Shown piece by piece: positions 23,594-31,901 of a DNA stretch of 64,000 nucleotides. The translations under genes were made by a program, and so were the position numbers. The notes under the pieces were generated by a model. It was not told the origin of the DNA. It saw only the letters and a program-made list of their open reading frames with translations, and ran no database searches. The DNA is from Nonomuraea jabiensis. GTDB lineage: Bacteria; Actinomycetota; Actinomycetes; Streptosporangiales; Streptosporangiaceae. Location: positions 9,498,501 through 9,562,500 of the forward strand of contig NZ_JACHMB010000001.1 in NCBI RefSeq assembly GCF_014204795.1. The letters are read 5' to 3'. Every line of letters begins with the position of its first letter. The stretch's first letter is position 1.

Positions 23594-24850
23594 TCAGCTC
23601 TGGCGGGCCAGCCAGGTGGTGGGGCGGCGGCGGATCTGGTCGATGGAGGTGAGTGCCGCGCCGATGACAGCCGCGTCAGGGCCGAGCAGGGTGGGGCGGA
23701 CGGTGACCGGTGACCAGGAGGCGGTCACCACTCGTCGGTCGATCTCGGCGCGTACCGAGTCGATCAGCCACGACGACAGCAGCGCGAAACTGCCGCCGAG
23801 CAGGACGGTGCCGACGTCGAGCACGTTGACCGCGCCGGACAGCGCGATGCCGAGCGCGCTCCCGGCCCGGTCGAGCGCGGCCAGGGCGGCGGGGTCGGCG
23901 GCCTCGGCGCGGGTGGTGATGACGGAGTCGGGGTTGATCCCCTCGAAAATGCCACCGGCTCCTCCGGGGGCGTCTGTCCGGTTGGTTGCTCCTGGCAGCG
24001 CGCCGAGGATGGCGCCGGTGCTGGCGTAGGTTTCCAGGCAGCCGCGCGACCCGCAGGCACACGCGGCGCCCTCCGACTCGACGGTCACGTGCCCCAGCTC
24101 GCCGCTCCAGCCACGCGCTCCCCGCATCAGGGTGCCGTCCAGTACGATCCCGGCGCCGATGCCGAGTCCTCCCGACACGTACAGGAAACTCCCGAGGGGG
24201 TCGCCCCCGGCATACAGTTCGCCCAGCGCGGCCAGGTTGGCCTCGTTGTCCACCGCGCACGGCACGCCCAGGTCGGCCAGGAACGTTCCGGCGTCGACGT
24301 CGCGCCAGCCCAGCGCGGGCGCGATGCGTACCATCCCGCCGTCGACCGGTCCGGGTACGGCCAGCGTCGCGGTGACCACGGTCAGCTCCTTGGCCATGAC
24401 CGCCTCGATCGCCTCGCGCCCCATACGGGTCAGTTCGCCCAGCACCGCGCCGGCATCACGCCCGGTGTACGGCATGGGCGCGAACGTCAGGTGCCGTACC
24501 GTGCCGGTGAGGTCCACGACGCAGGCGGCCAGCCCGTCGGCGCGGATGTCCAGGCCCAGCCCGGCGGGTCCCCGGTCGGACAGGGTCAGGCCCACCCGGG
24601 GACGGCCCGCGCGGCCGTTGTGGGTGACACCCTTCTCGGTGATCAGCCTCCCGGCGAGGAGTTCCTCGGCGATGCGGGTGATCGTGGGCCGGGTCAGCCC
24701 GGTCGCGGTGGCCAGTTCGGTGCGCGAGATCGGGCTGTCCGCGCCGAGGATGCGCTGGAAGACCACCTCAAGGTTGAGATCGCGCAGATCCTCCTGCCGG
24801 ACAGCGCTGTCGGGCGGCCGCGGCCCGTTCTGCCGGAAGGCGGCCGTCAT
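23594..24850 (-). CDS. ROK-family transcriptional regulator (NagC/XylR-like)
   Basis: 418 residues. An N-terminal winged helix (about 20-75, 'ISRTELATATGLTRPTITRI') is followed by a ROK sugar-kinase-like domain with 'GLGLDIRADGLAACVVDLTG' and the zinc-binding motif 'CACGSRGCLETYAS'. These proteins bind a sugar and control sugar-use operons. It is the last gene of the pectin operon and overlaps the preceding start by ATGA. It probably senses a pectin-derived sugar and acts on the divergent promoters at about 30.5 kb. Confidence 0.92.
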   Translation of the reverse strand: MTAAFRQNGPRPPDSAVRQEDLRDLNLEVVFQRILGADSPISRTELATATGLTRPTITRIAEELLAGRLITEKGVTHNGRAGRPRVGLTLSDRGPAGLGLDIRADGLAACVVDLTGTVRHLTFAPMPYTGRDAGAVLGELTRMGREAIEAVMAKELTVVTATLAVPGPVDGGMVRIAPALGWRDVDAGTFLADLGVPCAVDNEANLAALGELYAGGDPLGSFLYVSGGLGIGAGIVLDGTLMRGARGWSGELGHVTVESEGAACACGSRGCLETYASTGAILGALPGATNRTDAPGGAGGIFEGINPDSVITTRAEAADPAALAALDRAGSALGIALSGAVNVLDVGTVLLGGSFALLSSWLIDSVRAEIDRRVVTASWSPVTVRPTLLGPDAAVIGAALTSIDQIRRRPTTWLARQS

Positions 24851-25947
24851 GCCACCGGCAGCGAGTGGAAGCCCGGTGCGCCGCCGACCACCGGCCGATC
24901 CGCCGCAGGGAGCCCGCGCTCCGCCATGCCGTCGGCCGCTGCGGGGAGCCCATGATCCGCCACTGCCGGGAGCCCGCCCTCGGCCACGCCGTCGGCCGCT
25001 GCGGGGAGCCCGTGGTCCGCCACGTCGTCGGACGCCGCGCCGCGTCCGATTTCCGCTACGAGTTTGGCCGCCGAATCGGCGTTCAGCGCGCCGTCGGCGA
25101 TCAGGGCCACCACGTGGCGAGCGATCTCCTCGCCCGGCTGCAGCACCAGGGGCGCGTTCCAGGCCACGCTCGAACCCACCCCGAGGTAGTCGCGGGCCCG
25201 CACGAACCAGCGGTCGCGGGCGGTGTCGGCGTCACCGGGCGCGAACACCATCGTCCAGTCGGCCACCGCCACCGCCACCCACTCGGCGCGGTGCCCGTGC
25301 ACCGGCTCGACACCCGTCCCCGCCGGGCTCAGCACCGTTGCTCCCGACACCGCCGGGCCGCGCCAGAAGAAGCCGCCGTACCCCGCGCCCACCCGCCCGT
25401 TGGCCGCCGGGCTGCGTACCTCCAGCGGCCGGTCAGTGACATTGGCCAGCCTGCTGCGTACCGACAGCGACCACACGCTGCCCGATACCTGCTCGCAGCC
25501 GATCACGCGCCGCTCGCGCAGCAGCATCCGCTCGTCCGGGCCGAGCCAGCGCAGGCTGTGCGCCAGCTCGCCGCCGCCGCGCCGCTCCCAGCGCTCGTGC
25601 CGCTGGGAGCCGTGGTTGTCCAGCCAGGCCGGGCCATGGCCGGAGACGAAGGTGCGCCCGCCCCAGAAGTTGACCCCGTGGATGTCGGGGTAGGCCACGC
25701 CGATGCCGAACTGGTGCGGGTGCGAGACCGGGACCGCGTCGGTGACGGTACGGCCGGCCAGCGTGCGCACCGGATGAAGGAACGGACGCGGCGAGCTGGA
25801 GGCGGGCGCCTCCGGCTGCCAGACGTAGACGGCCACCTCACGCCCGCCGAGCCGCAACGCTTCCGCCGACATCTCGCCGCCTTCTGGTGCTGGGGAGTTC
25901 TGAGGGTGGCCCTCGGGCGATGCCGCCATGAGTACGGCAGGCGTCAT
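24847..25947 (-). CDS. DUF6807 (PmoA-like) family protein
   Basis: About 366 residues. The segment 'RPFLHPVRTLAGRTVTDAVP' followed by 'HPHQFGIGVAYPDIHGVNFW' is the hallmark of the DUF6807/PmoA-like family, common in sugar-degradation clusters next to Gfo/Idh dehydrogenases; its activity is unknown. The start is ambiguous: ATG 25947 overlaps the upstream stop (TGATG), but ATG 25872 before 'SAEALRLGGREVAVYVW' better fits the domain. The C-terminal 60 residues are an odd tandem repeat (about Gly-Leu-Pro-Ala-Ala-Ala-Asp units) with no counterpart in the core domain. Confidence 0.8.
   Translation of the reverse strand: MTPAVLMAASPEGHPQNSPAPEGGEMSAEALRLGGREVAVYVWQPEAPASSSPRPFLHPVRTLAGRTVTDAVPVSHPHQFGIGVAYPDIHGVNFWGGRTFVSGHGPAWLDNHGSQRHERWERRGGGELAHSLRWLGPDERMLLRERRVIGCEQVSGSVWSLSVRSRLANVTDRPLEVRSPAANGRVGAGYGGFFWRGPAVSGATVLSPAGTGVEPVHGHRAEWVAVAVADWTMVFAPGDADTARDRWFVRARDYLGVGSSVAWNAPLVLQPGEEIARHVVALIADGALNADSAAKLVAEIGRGAASDDVADHGLPAAADGVAEGGLPAVADHGLPAAADGMAERGLPAADRPVVGGAPGFHSLPVA
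24887..25033. repeat. Tandem repeat in the 3' end of the DUF6807 gene
   Basis: Units containing 'gccgtcggccgctgcgggga' and 'gcccgtggtccgcca'-like stretches recur about every 50-90 bases, giving protein repeats such as 'HGLPAAADGVAEGGLPA'. Long and short units alternate. It is an in-frame expansion just before the stop. Confidence 0.6.
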
Positions 25948-27368
25948 CACGCGGACATGCCCGGGATCGGCTCGAGCTCGTCCAGCCGTACGGCGCGGCC
26001 GGTGCGCAACGACTCGTTGCCCGCCACCCCGACCAGCACGCTGGCCGCTCCATCGGCGAACCCGGCCTGGCGGCGCAGCGGGTCACCAGAGGGGCCGCGG
26101 AAGACGTCGCGCAGCAACATCGCGTCCCCGCCGCCGTGGCCGCCGGCCCGGTCGGGGATGGGAATCTCGACGGCGGGTTCCCAGTGCCGCTGCAGCAACA
26201 GCCGCGAACCGCGGGGACGGTGCCCGCTGTCGGCGGGGCCGCTCCCGGAGCCCTCGCGTTCGGCACTCGGGTCGAGCCCCTCCGAGCCGGGCTCGCCCTC
26301 GCGGTGGCCGGCCGGGCCGGGCTCGCGGTGGGCGGCCGGGCCGCGGGCCGTGCCGGAATCCGGGTTGGCCGTGGCCGCGCCGATGGTCGCCGAGGCGTCC
26401 ATCCCGGAGACATGGGGCCGTTCCACCACGTCGAGCTCGATCCGCCCCGCCGTACCGTTGATCGCGACCCGGTAGCCCTCCCACGGACAGTGCGCATGCA
26501 GGCTGTACGACATGGACGCCCCGCCCTGGAAGCCGACGACGACGTTGAGGTTGTCCTCGATGGTGATGCCGTCGGAGAAGACGTCGCGGTCGCGGATGTA
26601 GCCGTCGAGGTGCTCGCCGGCGCGGTACAGCTCGCGGAGCTTCTCGTCGGAGGCCAGGTCCAGGGTGAACGGGTCGCCCGCGACCGGCCCCCGCTCCGGC
26701 CGCGGTCCCAGGCCGCGCCGCGCGGCGTTGGCCGGGCCGTAGAAGTGCAGCCCGCCGCGGGCGAAGACCACCTCGGGCCGGTCATCCAGCCACCAGTTGA
26801 CCAGGTCGAAGTGGTGGGTGGCCTTGTGCACCAGCAGCCCGCCGGAGACGGCCTTGTCGCGGTGCCAGCGGCGGAAGTAGTCGGCGCCGTGCACGGTGTC
26901 CAGGCACCACTCGAAGGTGACCGAGGTGACGTCGCCGATCTCGCCGTCGGCGATCAGCTGCCGGATGAGACTGTTGCGCGGTGAATACCGGTAGTTGAAC
27001 GTGACCGTCAGCTCCGCCGTACCCTCGACCAGAGCCGAGCCGATCTGCCGCAGCCCCTCCAGGTCGGTGGTCATGGGCTTCTCCACGACCACGTCCACGC
27101 CCGCGCGCAGCGCGCGGCTGACGTAGCCGGCGTGCGTGGAGTCGGGGGAGGTGACCACCACCACGTCCGACCCCTTCAGCACCCGGTCGTAGTCGTCAGG
27201 GGCGTAGTGCGGCAGCGGGGCGCCCGCGACCCGGTCGTAGTAGGCCATGCGCACCTCGTTGGTGTCGCAGAAGGCCACCGGACGGCCGAGGTCGGCGTAG
27301 GGGCCGAGCAGCGCGTCCAGGTACATCCGGGCGCGTGAGCCGGTCCCGACGAAGGCGTAGCGTCTCAT
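25947..27368 (-). CDS. Gfo/Idh/MocA-family dehydrogenase
   Basis: 473 residues. The N-terminal Rossmann fold opens 'YAFVGTGSRARMYLDALLG'. The 'VVVEKPMTT' motif supplies the Lys of the EKP signature, and 'GGLLVHKATHHFDLVNWW' is the substrate-side helix with His residues. It probably oxidises or reduces a sugar acid from the pectin pathway with NAD(P). Between about 375 and 430 there is a charged low-complexity insert (Gly/Pro/Ser/Glu/Arg-rich) before the family's final strand. It overlaps the permease gene (ATGA) upstream and the DUF6807 gene downstream. Confidence 0.9.
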   Translation of the reverse strand: MRRYAFVGTGSRARMYLDALLGPYADLGRPVAFCDTNEVRMAYYDRVAGAPLPHYAPDDYDRVLKGSDVVVVTSPDSTHAGYVSRALRAGVDVVVEKPMTTDLEGLRQIGSALVEGTAELTVTFNYRYSPRNSLIRQLIADGEIGDVTSVTFEWCLDTVHGADYFRRWHRDKAVSGGLLVHKATHHFDLVNWWLDDRPEVVFARGGLHFYGPANAARRGLGPRPERGPVAGDPFTLDLASDEKLRELYRAGEHLDGYIRDRDVFSDGITIEDNLNVVVGFQGGASMSYSLHAHCPWEGYRVAINGTAGRIELDVVERPHVSGMDASATIGAATANPDSGTARGPAAHREPGPAGHREGEPGSEGLDPSAEREGSGSGPADSGHRPRGSRLLLQRHWEPAVEIPIPDRAGGHGGGDAMLLRDVFRGPSGDPLRRQAGFADGAASVLVGVAGNESLRTGRAVRLDELEPIPGMSA

Positions 27369-28228
27369 TTCAGTCCTGTGGTGGCGATGCCCTTGACCAG
27401 GTACTTCTGGCCGGCGATGAAGAAGCCGATGACCGGGGCGAGGGAGACGAACGACATGGCGAACATCTGGCCCCACTGGGACTGGCCCTCGGAGTCGATG
27501 AACTGCCGCAGCGCCAGCGGGACGGTGTACAGCTCCTGCTCGGTCAGGTAGAGCAGCGGGCTGAAGAACTCGTTCCACGTCGAGATGAACGTGAAGATCG
27601 CCGTGGTCGCGAAGGCGGGCTTGCACAGCGGCAGGATGACGCTCCAGAAGATCCGGAACGTGCCCGCGCCGTCGATGCGGGCCGCCTCGTCCAGCTCCTT
27701 GGGCAGCGAGCGGATGAACTGCACCATCAGGAAGATGTAGAAGGCGCTGGTGGCCAGGAAGTTGGGGACGATCAGGGGGAAGTAGGTGTTGAGCCAGCCC
27801 ATCTTGGCGAAGACGATGTACTGCGGCACCAGCAGCACGTGGCCGGGGAGCATCATCGTGCCGAGCGTCAGCGCGAAGAAGAGCTTGCGGCCACGGAAGT
27901 TGAGCCGGGCGAAGGCGTACGCGGCCAGCGAGCACGACAGCAGGTTGCCCAGGATGCTCAGCACGACGATGACGACCGAGTTGACCAGGTAGAGGTCGAA
28001 GGGGAACTGCAGGGCCGTCCAGCCCTCGGCGTAGTTGGAGAGGTCCCACTCGGCGGGCCAGAGCGACAGGTCCTTGAAGACGATCTCGGTCGGTTTGAGC
28101 GAGCTGGACAGCAGCCACAGCAACGGGTAGAGCATGACGATGCTCGCCAGGCAGAGCAGCAGGTGCTTGGTGAAGCGTTTACGGCGGCTGTTGCCGATGC
28201 GCTCGATGTAGCTCTCGTCAGTTGTCAT
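27365..28228 (-). CDS. Carbohydrate ABC transporter permease, MalG-like
   Basis: 287 residues, six predicted membrane helices. The EAA loop that contacts the ATPase reads 'ELDEAARIDGAGTFRIFWSV'. It forms the channel with the MalF-like partner encoded just upstream, with which it overlaps by 11 bases. No ATPase gene is in the cluster, so a shared MsiK-type ATPase elsewhere probably energises it, as is common in actinomycetes. Confidence 0.93.
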   Translation of the reverse strand: MTTDESYIERIGNSRRKRFTKHLLLCLASIVMLYPLLWLLSSSLKPTEIVFKDLSLWPAEWDLSNYAEGWTALQFPFDLYLVNSVVIVVLSILGNLLSCSLAAYAFARLNFRGRKLFFALTLGTMMLPGHVLLVPQYIVFAKMGWLNTYFPLIVPNFLATSAFYIFLMVQFIRSLPKELDEAARIDGAGTFRIFWSVILPLCKPAFATTAIFTFISTWNEFFSPLLYLTEQELYTVPLALRQFIDSEGQSQWGQMFAMSFVSLAPVIGFFIAGQKYLVKGIATTGLK

Positions 28229-29153
28229 AGTGCACCCACCGCTTGGCCATGAGGAAGTTGAGGCCGGTGAACGCCGCGATGATGATCAGCAGCATCCAGG
28301 CCATCGCCGAGGCGTAGCCCATGTGGAACTGCTCGAACCCCTGCTTGTACAGGTAGAGGTTGTAGAACATCGTGGAGTTGGCCGGCCCGCCCTTGCCGCC
28401 GCTGAAGATGAACCCCTGCGTGAAGGTCTGGAAGGAGGAGATCAGCGACTGGATCAGGTTGAAGAAGATGATCGGGCTGAGCAGCGGCAGCGTGATCTTG
28501 CGGAACTGCTGCCACTTGGTCGCCCCGTCGATGGCGGCGGCCTCGTAGTACATCGCCGGGATCTGCTTCAGGCCGGCCAGGAAGATCACCATGGGGGAGC
28601 CGAACGTCCAGATGTGCAGGATGATCAGCGTCGTGAGGGCGTAGTCGGGGTCGGAGGTCCATCCGATCTTCTCGATGCCGAAGAAGCCGAGGAAGGCGTT
28701 GACGATGCCGTTCAGGCCGAAGATGTAGCGCCACAGCAGCACCAGCGCCACGCTGCCGCCCAGCAGCGAGGGCAGGTAGAAGATCGCCCGGTAGACCGGC
28801 AGGCCCCGTACGCCCCGGTTGAGGAGCATGGCGACGCCCAGCGCGGCGGCCAGCGAGAGGGGCACCGAGACGAAGGTGTAGACGAACGTGACCTTGACCG
28901 ACTGCCACCAGGTCTCGTCGGAGAACATCTCGGCGAAGTTCTCCAGGCCGATCCAGTTCGGGACGTTCAGCAGGTTGTAGTCGGTGAAGGCCAGGTAGAG
29001 CGAGGCGAAGAACGGGATGATCGTGAAGGCCATCCCGATGAACCAGGGCAGGATGAACAGGTAGCCTGACCGGTCCTGAGGGGGTTTCGCCGCCTTGGGT
29101 GGCGAGACCGGCGCCCCGGCCACGGCCGGATCCTTCACAGGCGCGAGCGTCAC
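28218..29153 (-). CDS. Carbohydrate ABC transporter permease, MalF-like
   Basis: 311 residues, six membrane helices after a short Pro/Lys-rich N-terminus. The EAA loop is 'YYEAAAIDGATKWQQFRKIT'. The start GTG 29153 overlaps the stop of the binding-protein gene (GTGA), giving tight coupling. It partners the MalG-like protein. The substrate is inferred from context to be oligogalacturonides or a related pectin fragment. Confidence 0.93.
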   Translation of the reverse strand: MTLAPVKDPAVAGAPVSPPKAAKPPQDRSGYLFILPWFIGMAFTIIPFFASLYLAFTDYNLLNVPNWIGLENFAEMFSDETWWQSVKVTFVYTFVSVPLSLAAALGVAMLLNRGVRGLPVYRAIFYLPSLLGGSVALVLLWRYIFGLNGIVNAFLGFFGIEKIGWTSDPDYALTTLIILHIWTFGSPMVIFLAGLKQIPAMYYEAAAIDGATKWQQFRKITLPLLSPIIFFNLIQSLISSFQTFTQGFIFSGGKGGPANSTMFYNLYLYKQGFEQFHMGYASAMAWMLLIIIAAFTGLNFLMAKRWVHYDN

Positions 29154-30451
29154 TGCGACAGGGCCTTCGTCGCCGCCTCGATCACCTTCTTGGCGGCCTC
29201 GGCCGGGGTCAGCCGCCCGTGCTCGACCTCGGGGGCGACCGCGGTGAGCTCGTCCTGGATGCCGCTGGCGCCCTTGGGGTACGGCGGGACGGCGACCAGC
29301 GTCTGCTTCTGCAGGCCGATCAGGTAGTCGGTGGCCACCTGGTCGTCCTTCTCCATCGTCGGCTTGATCGCGTCGGCGACGACGGTGCTGGCGGGGACGC
29401 CGCGGGTGGTGCCCATGGCCTTGTTGGCCTCCACGTCGTTGATGAGGAAGTTGAGCAGCTGCAGCGCCTCCTTCGGGTGCTTGGAGGAGGCCGCGATCGA
29501 CCACAGCGCCGGGGTGCCGATGTTCGTGCCGCGCCGCTTGGCGGTGGCCTCGCCGGGGATGCCCAGCAGCACCAGGTTGCCGCCGGAGACCTTGTTGTAG
29601 CCGAGGAGGCCGTTGCTCGGGATGATCTGCGAGGCGACGGAGCCCTTGGCGATGTAGGACTGGTCGGGCGAGGAGCCGGTCGTCTCGACGAATCCGGCGG
29701 GCGGGAAGCCGCCCTCCTTGCGCATGTCCTCGAACATCTGGAACCACGCGGTGAGCGTGGCCTCGCTGACGCCGAACTTGCCGTCGGCGGTGAAGAGGTC
29801 CTCGCCCTGCTGGGAGACGTAGACGACCAGGTTGGCCAGGGTCGCCGGGTCCACCAGGGTGCCGTAGACCTTCTTGCCGCTCTTGTCGGTGACCTCCTTG
29901 GCGAACTTGGCCAGGTCCTGCCAGGTCCAGGTGGCGCCGTCGGGGATGGTCACGCCGTACTGGTCGGTGATCGTCTTGTTGACGATGAAGCCGATCGCGT
30001 TGAGCCCCGAGGGGATGCCGTAGACGGCGTCGCCGACCTTGGTGAGGTTGACCGCGGCCTGGCTGAGGTTGGCGGTGTCCACGATCCCCGGGTGGTCGTT
30101 GAGGTTGAGCAGCGACTTGCGGTCGGCGTACTCCCGCAGGCTGTCCATCCGCATCATCATCAGGTCCGGCGGGTTGCCGGCGGCGAAGCGCGTGGCGAGC
30201 TTGTCCTTGTACGGGCCGCTGTCCTGGTACTCGGTCTTGATGGTGATGCCCGGGTTGGCCTTCATGAACAGGTCGAGCGCGGCCTGGGTCTTCTGGGCGC
30301 GGAAGGCGTCGCCCCACCAGACCATGTTCAGCTGGATCTTGCCGGAGGCCGCCTCGCTGCCGCCGCCACCGAAACCACGTCCGCAGGCGGCCACGGCAAG
30401 ACCGAGCCCGGTCAGACCGGCGGTCCGCAGCATGTCTCTTCTGGAAATCAT
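29150..30451 (-). CDS. Sugar-binding lipoprotein of the ABC transporter
   Basis: About 433 residues, extracellular solute-binding protein family 1. The N-terminus combines a twin-arginine stretch ('SRRDMLRTAGLTGLGLAVAAC') with a lipobox Cys, so it is probably exported by Tat and lipid-anchored. The mature part has the usual 'FMKANPGITIKTEYQDSGPY' and 'RFAAGNPPDLMMMRMD' segments. ATG 30451 is preferred over GTG 30472. First gene of the six-gene operon; its promoter is at about 30487-30516. Confidence 0.92.
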   Translation of the reverse strand: MISRRDMLRTAGLTGLGLAVAACGRGFGGGGSEAASGKIQLNMVWWGDAFRAQKTQAALDLFMKANPGITIKTEYQDSGPYKDKLATRFAAGNPPDLMMMRMDSLREYADRKSLLNLNDHPGIVDTANLSQAAVNLTKVGDAVYGIPSGLNAIGFIVNKTITDQYGVTIPDGATWTWQDLAKFAKEVTDKSGKKVYGTLVDPATLANLVVYVSQQGEDLFTADGKFGVSEATLTAWFQMFEDMRKEGGFPPAGFVETTGSSPDQSYIAKGSVASQIIPSNGLLGYNKVSGGNLVLLGIPGEATAKRRGTNIGTPALWSIAASSKHPKEALQLLNFLINDVEANKAMGTTRGVPASTVVADAIKPTMEKDDQVATDYLIGLQKQTLVAVPPYPKGASGIQDELTAVAPEVEHGRLTPAEAAKKVIEAATKALSQ

Positions 30452-30486
30452 CAGTCGTCCAGCCCTTCGCACGGGGGGTTGCCAGG

Positions 30487-30574
30487 AGGCTACGGCGAGG
30501 TTTCGGGTTACGTCAATTGGTGAAACAAATATTAAGGAAAGCCATTGACGGTAATTCCGGGGCCTTCCTACAGT
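30487..30574. promoter_or_regulatory. Divergent promoters of the pectin-uptake operon and pectinase genes
   Basis: Minus strand: TTGACG (30516-30511), 18-base spacer, TAGCCT (30492-30487). Plus strand: TTGACG (30545-30550), 18-base spacer, TACAGT (30569-30574). The two -35 boxes face away from a central AT-rich 28-base block (30517-30544, containing AAACAAATATTAAGG), an obvious candidate site for the ROK protein or an activator. The near-inverted symmetry comes from the two -35 boxes. Confidence 0.65.
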
Positions 30575-30633
30575 GAGGGCACCTCGCCCCCGGACCGCCG
30601 CGGCGGGGGCCTCCCTCAGGAAAGCGAACCCCC

Positions 30634-31872
30634 GTGACCCTTGCGCGTCATGCCGCCGTGGCGGCTGCCACCCTGACCCTGCTCGCCACCACCGCGACTG
30701 CCACCGCGACCCCGGCCTCAGCCGCGGGCCACGTGGGCGGCGGCTACCACATCGTCAACGCCGGGACCGGCCGGTGCCTGGACATCAAGCTCCGGGAACG
30801 GCCCTGCCGCGGCCAGGACGCCGACCTCCGCCTGCAGGCCGCGGCGGGCGGCCAGGTCCGCCTGGTCAACGGCGCCAACCGCAGCTCCGCCGAGGTCGCC
30901 CTGGCCTACGCGGGCGACGGCAAGTACCGGATCGCCGGCCGGCTCTGGACGTTCCGCCCGGTGGGCGGGCCGCGCCGCTGGTCCGACCAGGCCGACGGCT
31001 TCGCCGCCGGCACCACCGGGGGCCAGGGCGGCCAGGTCGTCACCGTGACCACCCAGGAGGAGCTGAACGCCTACGTCACGGCCGCCGAGCCGTACGTCAT
31101 CAAGGTCGCCGGGACGATCGAGATCAGCCCGAAGGGCACCGAGCTCAAGGTGGCCTCCAACAAGACCATCGTCGGGGTCGGCACGGCAGGCGAGATCGTC
31201 GGCGGCGGCTTCTTCCTCGGCGCGACGACGAGCAACGTGATCATCCGGAACCTGACGATCCGCGACACCCTCATGCCCGAGGACGACCCGGACGACAAGG
31301 ACTTCGACTACGACGCCATCCAGATCGACTCCGCGACGAAGGTCTGGATCGACCACAACCGGCTCGCCCGGATGAACGACGGCCTGCTCGACAGCCGCAA
31401 GGACGCCACCGACATCACGGTGTCGTGGAACCAGTTCCTGGAGAACAACAAGACCCTCGGCATCGGCTGGACGGCCAACCTGATCACGCGGATGACCCTC
31501 CACCACAACTGGTTCGCCCGCACCAACCAGCGCAACCCCAGCGGCGGCAACCTGCTCAACATGCACATGTACAGCAACTACCTGCAGGACATCAGGTCGT
31601 ACGGCAACTGGGCGCGTGGCGAGACCAGGGCCGTGATCGAGCACAGCCTCTTCCACAACGTGGCCGACCCCTACTTCGTCGACCCCGCCGGCGAGCTGGT
31701 CCAGCGGGGCAACGTCGTCACCGGCACGAGCTCCTGGCGCGACGGCCTCATCAAGGAGCAGGGGACCGCCTTCGACCCGACGGCCTTCTACTCCTACACC
31801 ATCGACCCCGCCACCGCCCTTCCCGAGGTGCTGGCCGCCTTCTCCGGCCCGCAGGACTCGATCGGCAGGTAA
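30634..31872 (+). CDS. Secreted pectate lyase, PL1 family
   Basis: 412 residues: signal peptide (1-31), a roughly 80-residue domain resembling part of a ricin/CBM13-type trefoil ('YHIVNAGTGRCLDIKLRERP'), then the parallel beta-helix lyase domain. Calcium and catalytic regions are visible in 'DYDAIQIDSATKVWIDHNRL', 'MNDGLLDSRKDATDITVSWN' and 'HHNWFARTNQRNPSGGNLLN'. It cleaves polygalacturonate by beta-elimination outside the cell. GTG start with AGGAAAG upstream. First gene of the plus-strand pectinase set. Confidence 0.93.
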   Translation: MTLARHAAVAAATLTLLATTATATATPASAAGHVGGGYHIVNAGTGRCLDIKLRERPCRGQDADLRLQAAAGGQVRLVNGANRSSAEVALAYAGDGKYRIAGRLWTFRPVGGPRRWSDQADGFAAGTTGGQGGQVVTVTTQEELNAYVTAAEPYVIKVAGTIEISPKGTELKVASNKTIVGVGTAGEIVGGGFFLGATTSNVIIRNLTIRDTLMPEDDPDDKDFDYDAIQIDSATKVWIDHNRLARMNDGLLDSRKDATDITVSWNQFLENNKTLGIGWTANLITRMTLHHNWFARTNQRNPSGGNLLNMHMYSNYLQDIRSYGNWARGETRAVIEHSLFHNVADPYFVDPAGELVQRGNVVTGTSSWRDGLIKEQGTAFDPTAFYSYTIDPATALPEVLAAFSGPQDSIGR

Positions 31873-31901
31873 GGCCGGGCAGCGGACTTCATGGAGGACA
31901 G

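Noticed and set aside
27335..28252. A 305-codon plus-strand frame opposite the MalG-like permease
   Set aside because: Antisense shadow of a permease with clear helices and an EAA loop.
29099..30523. A 474-codon plus-strand frame opposite the sugar-binding protein gene
   Set aside because: It is the mirror of a clear lipoprotein gene on the minus strand. Its text is Val/Gly/Arg/Asp-rich with no motif or ribosome site, typical of antisense frames in very GC-rich DNA.
30511..30550. Imperfect inverted repeat CGTCAATTGG / CCATTGACG taken as an operator
   Set aside because: The symmetry is explained by two divergent TTGACG -35 boxes; only the AT-rich centre remains as a candidate operator.
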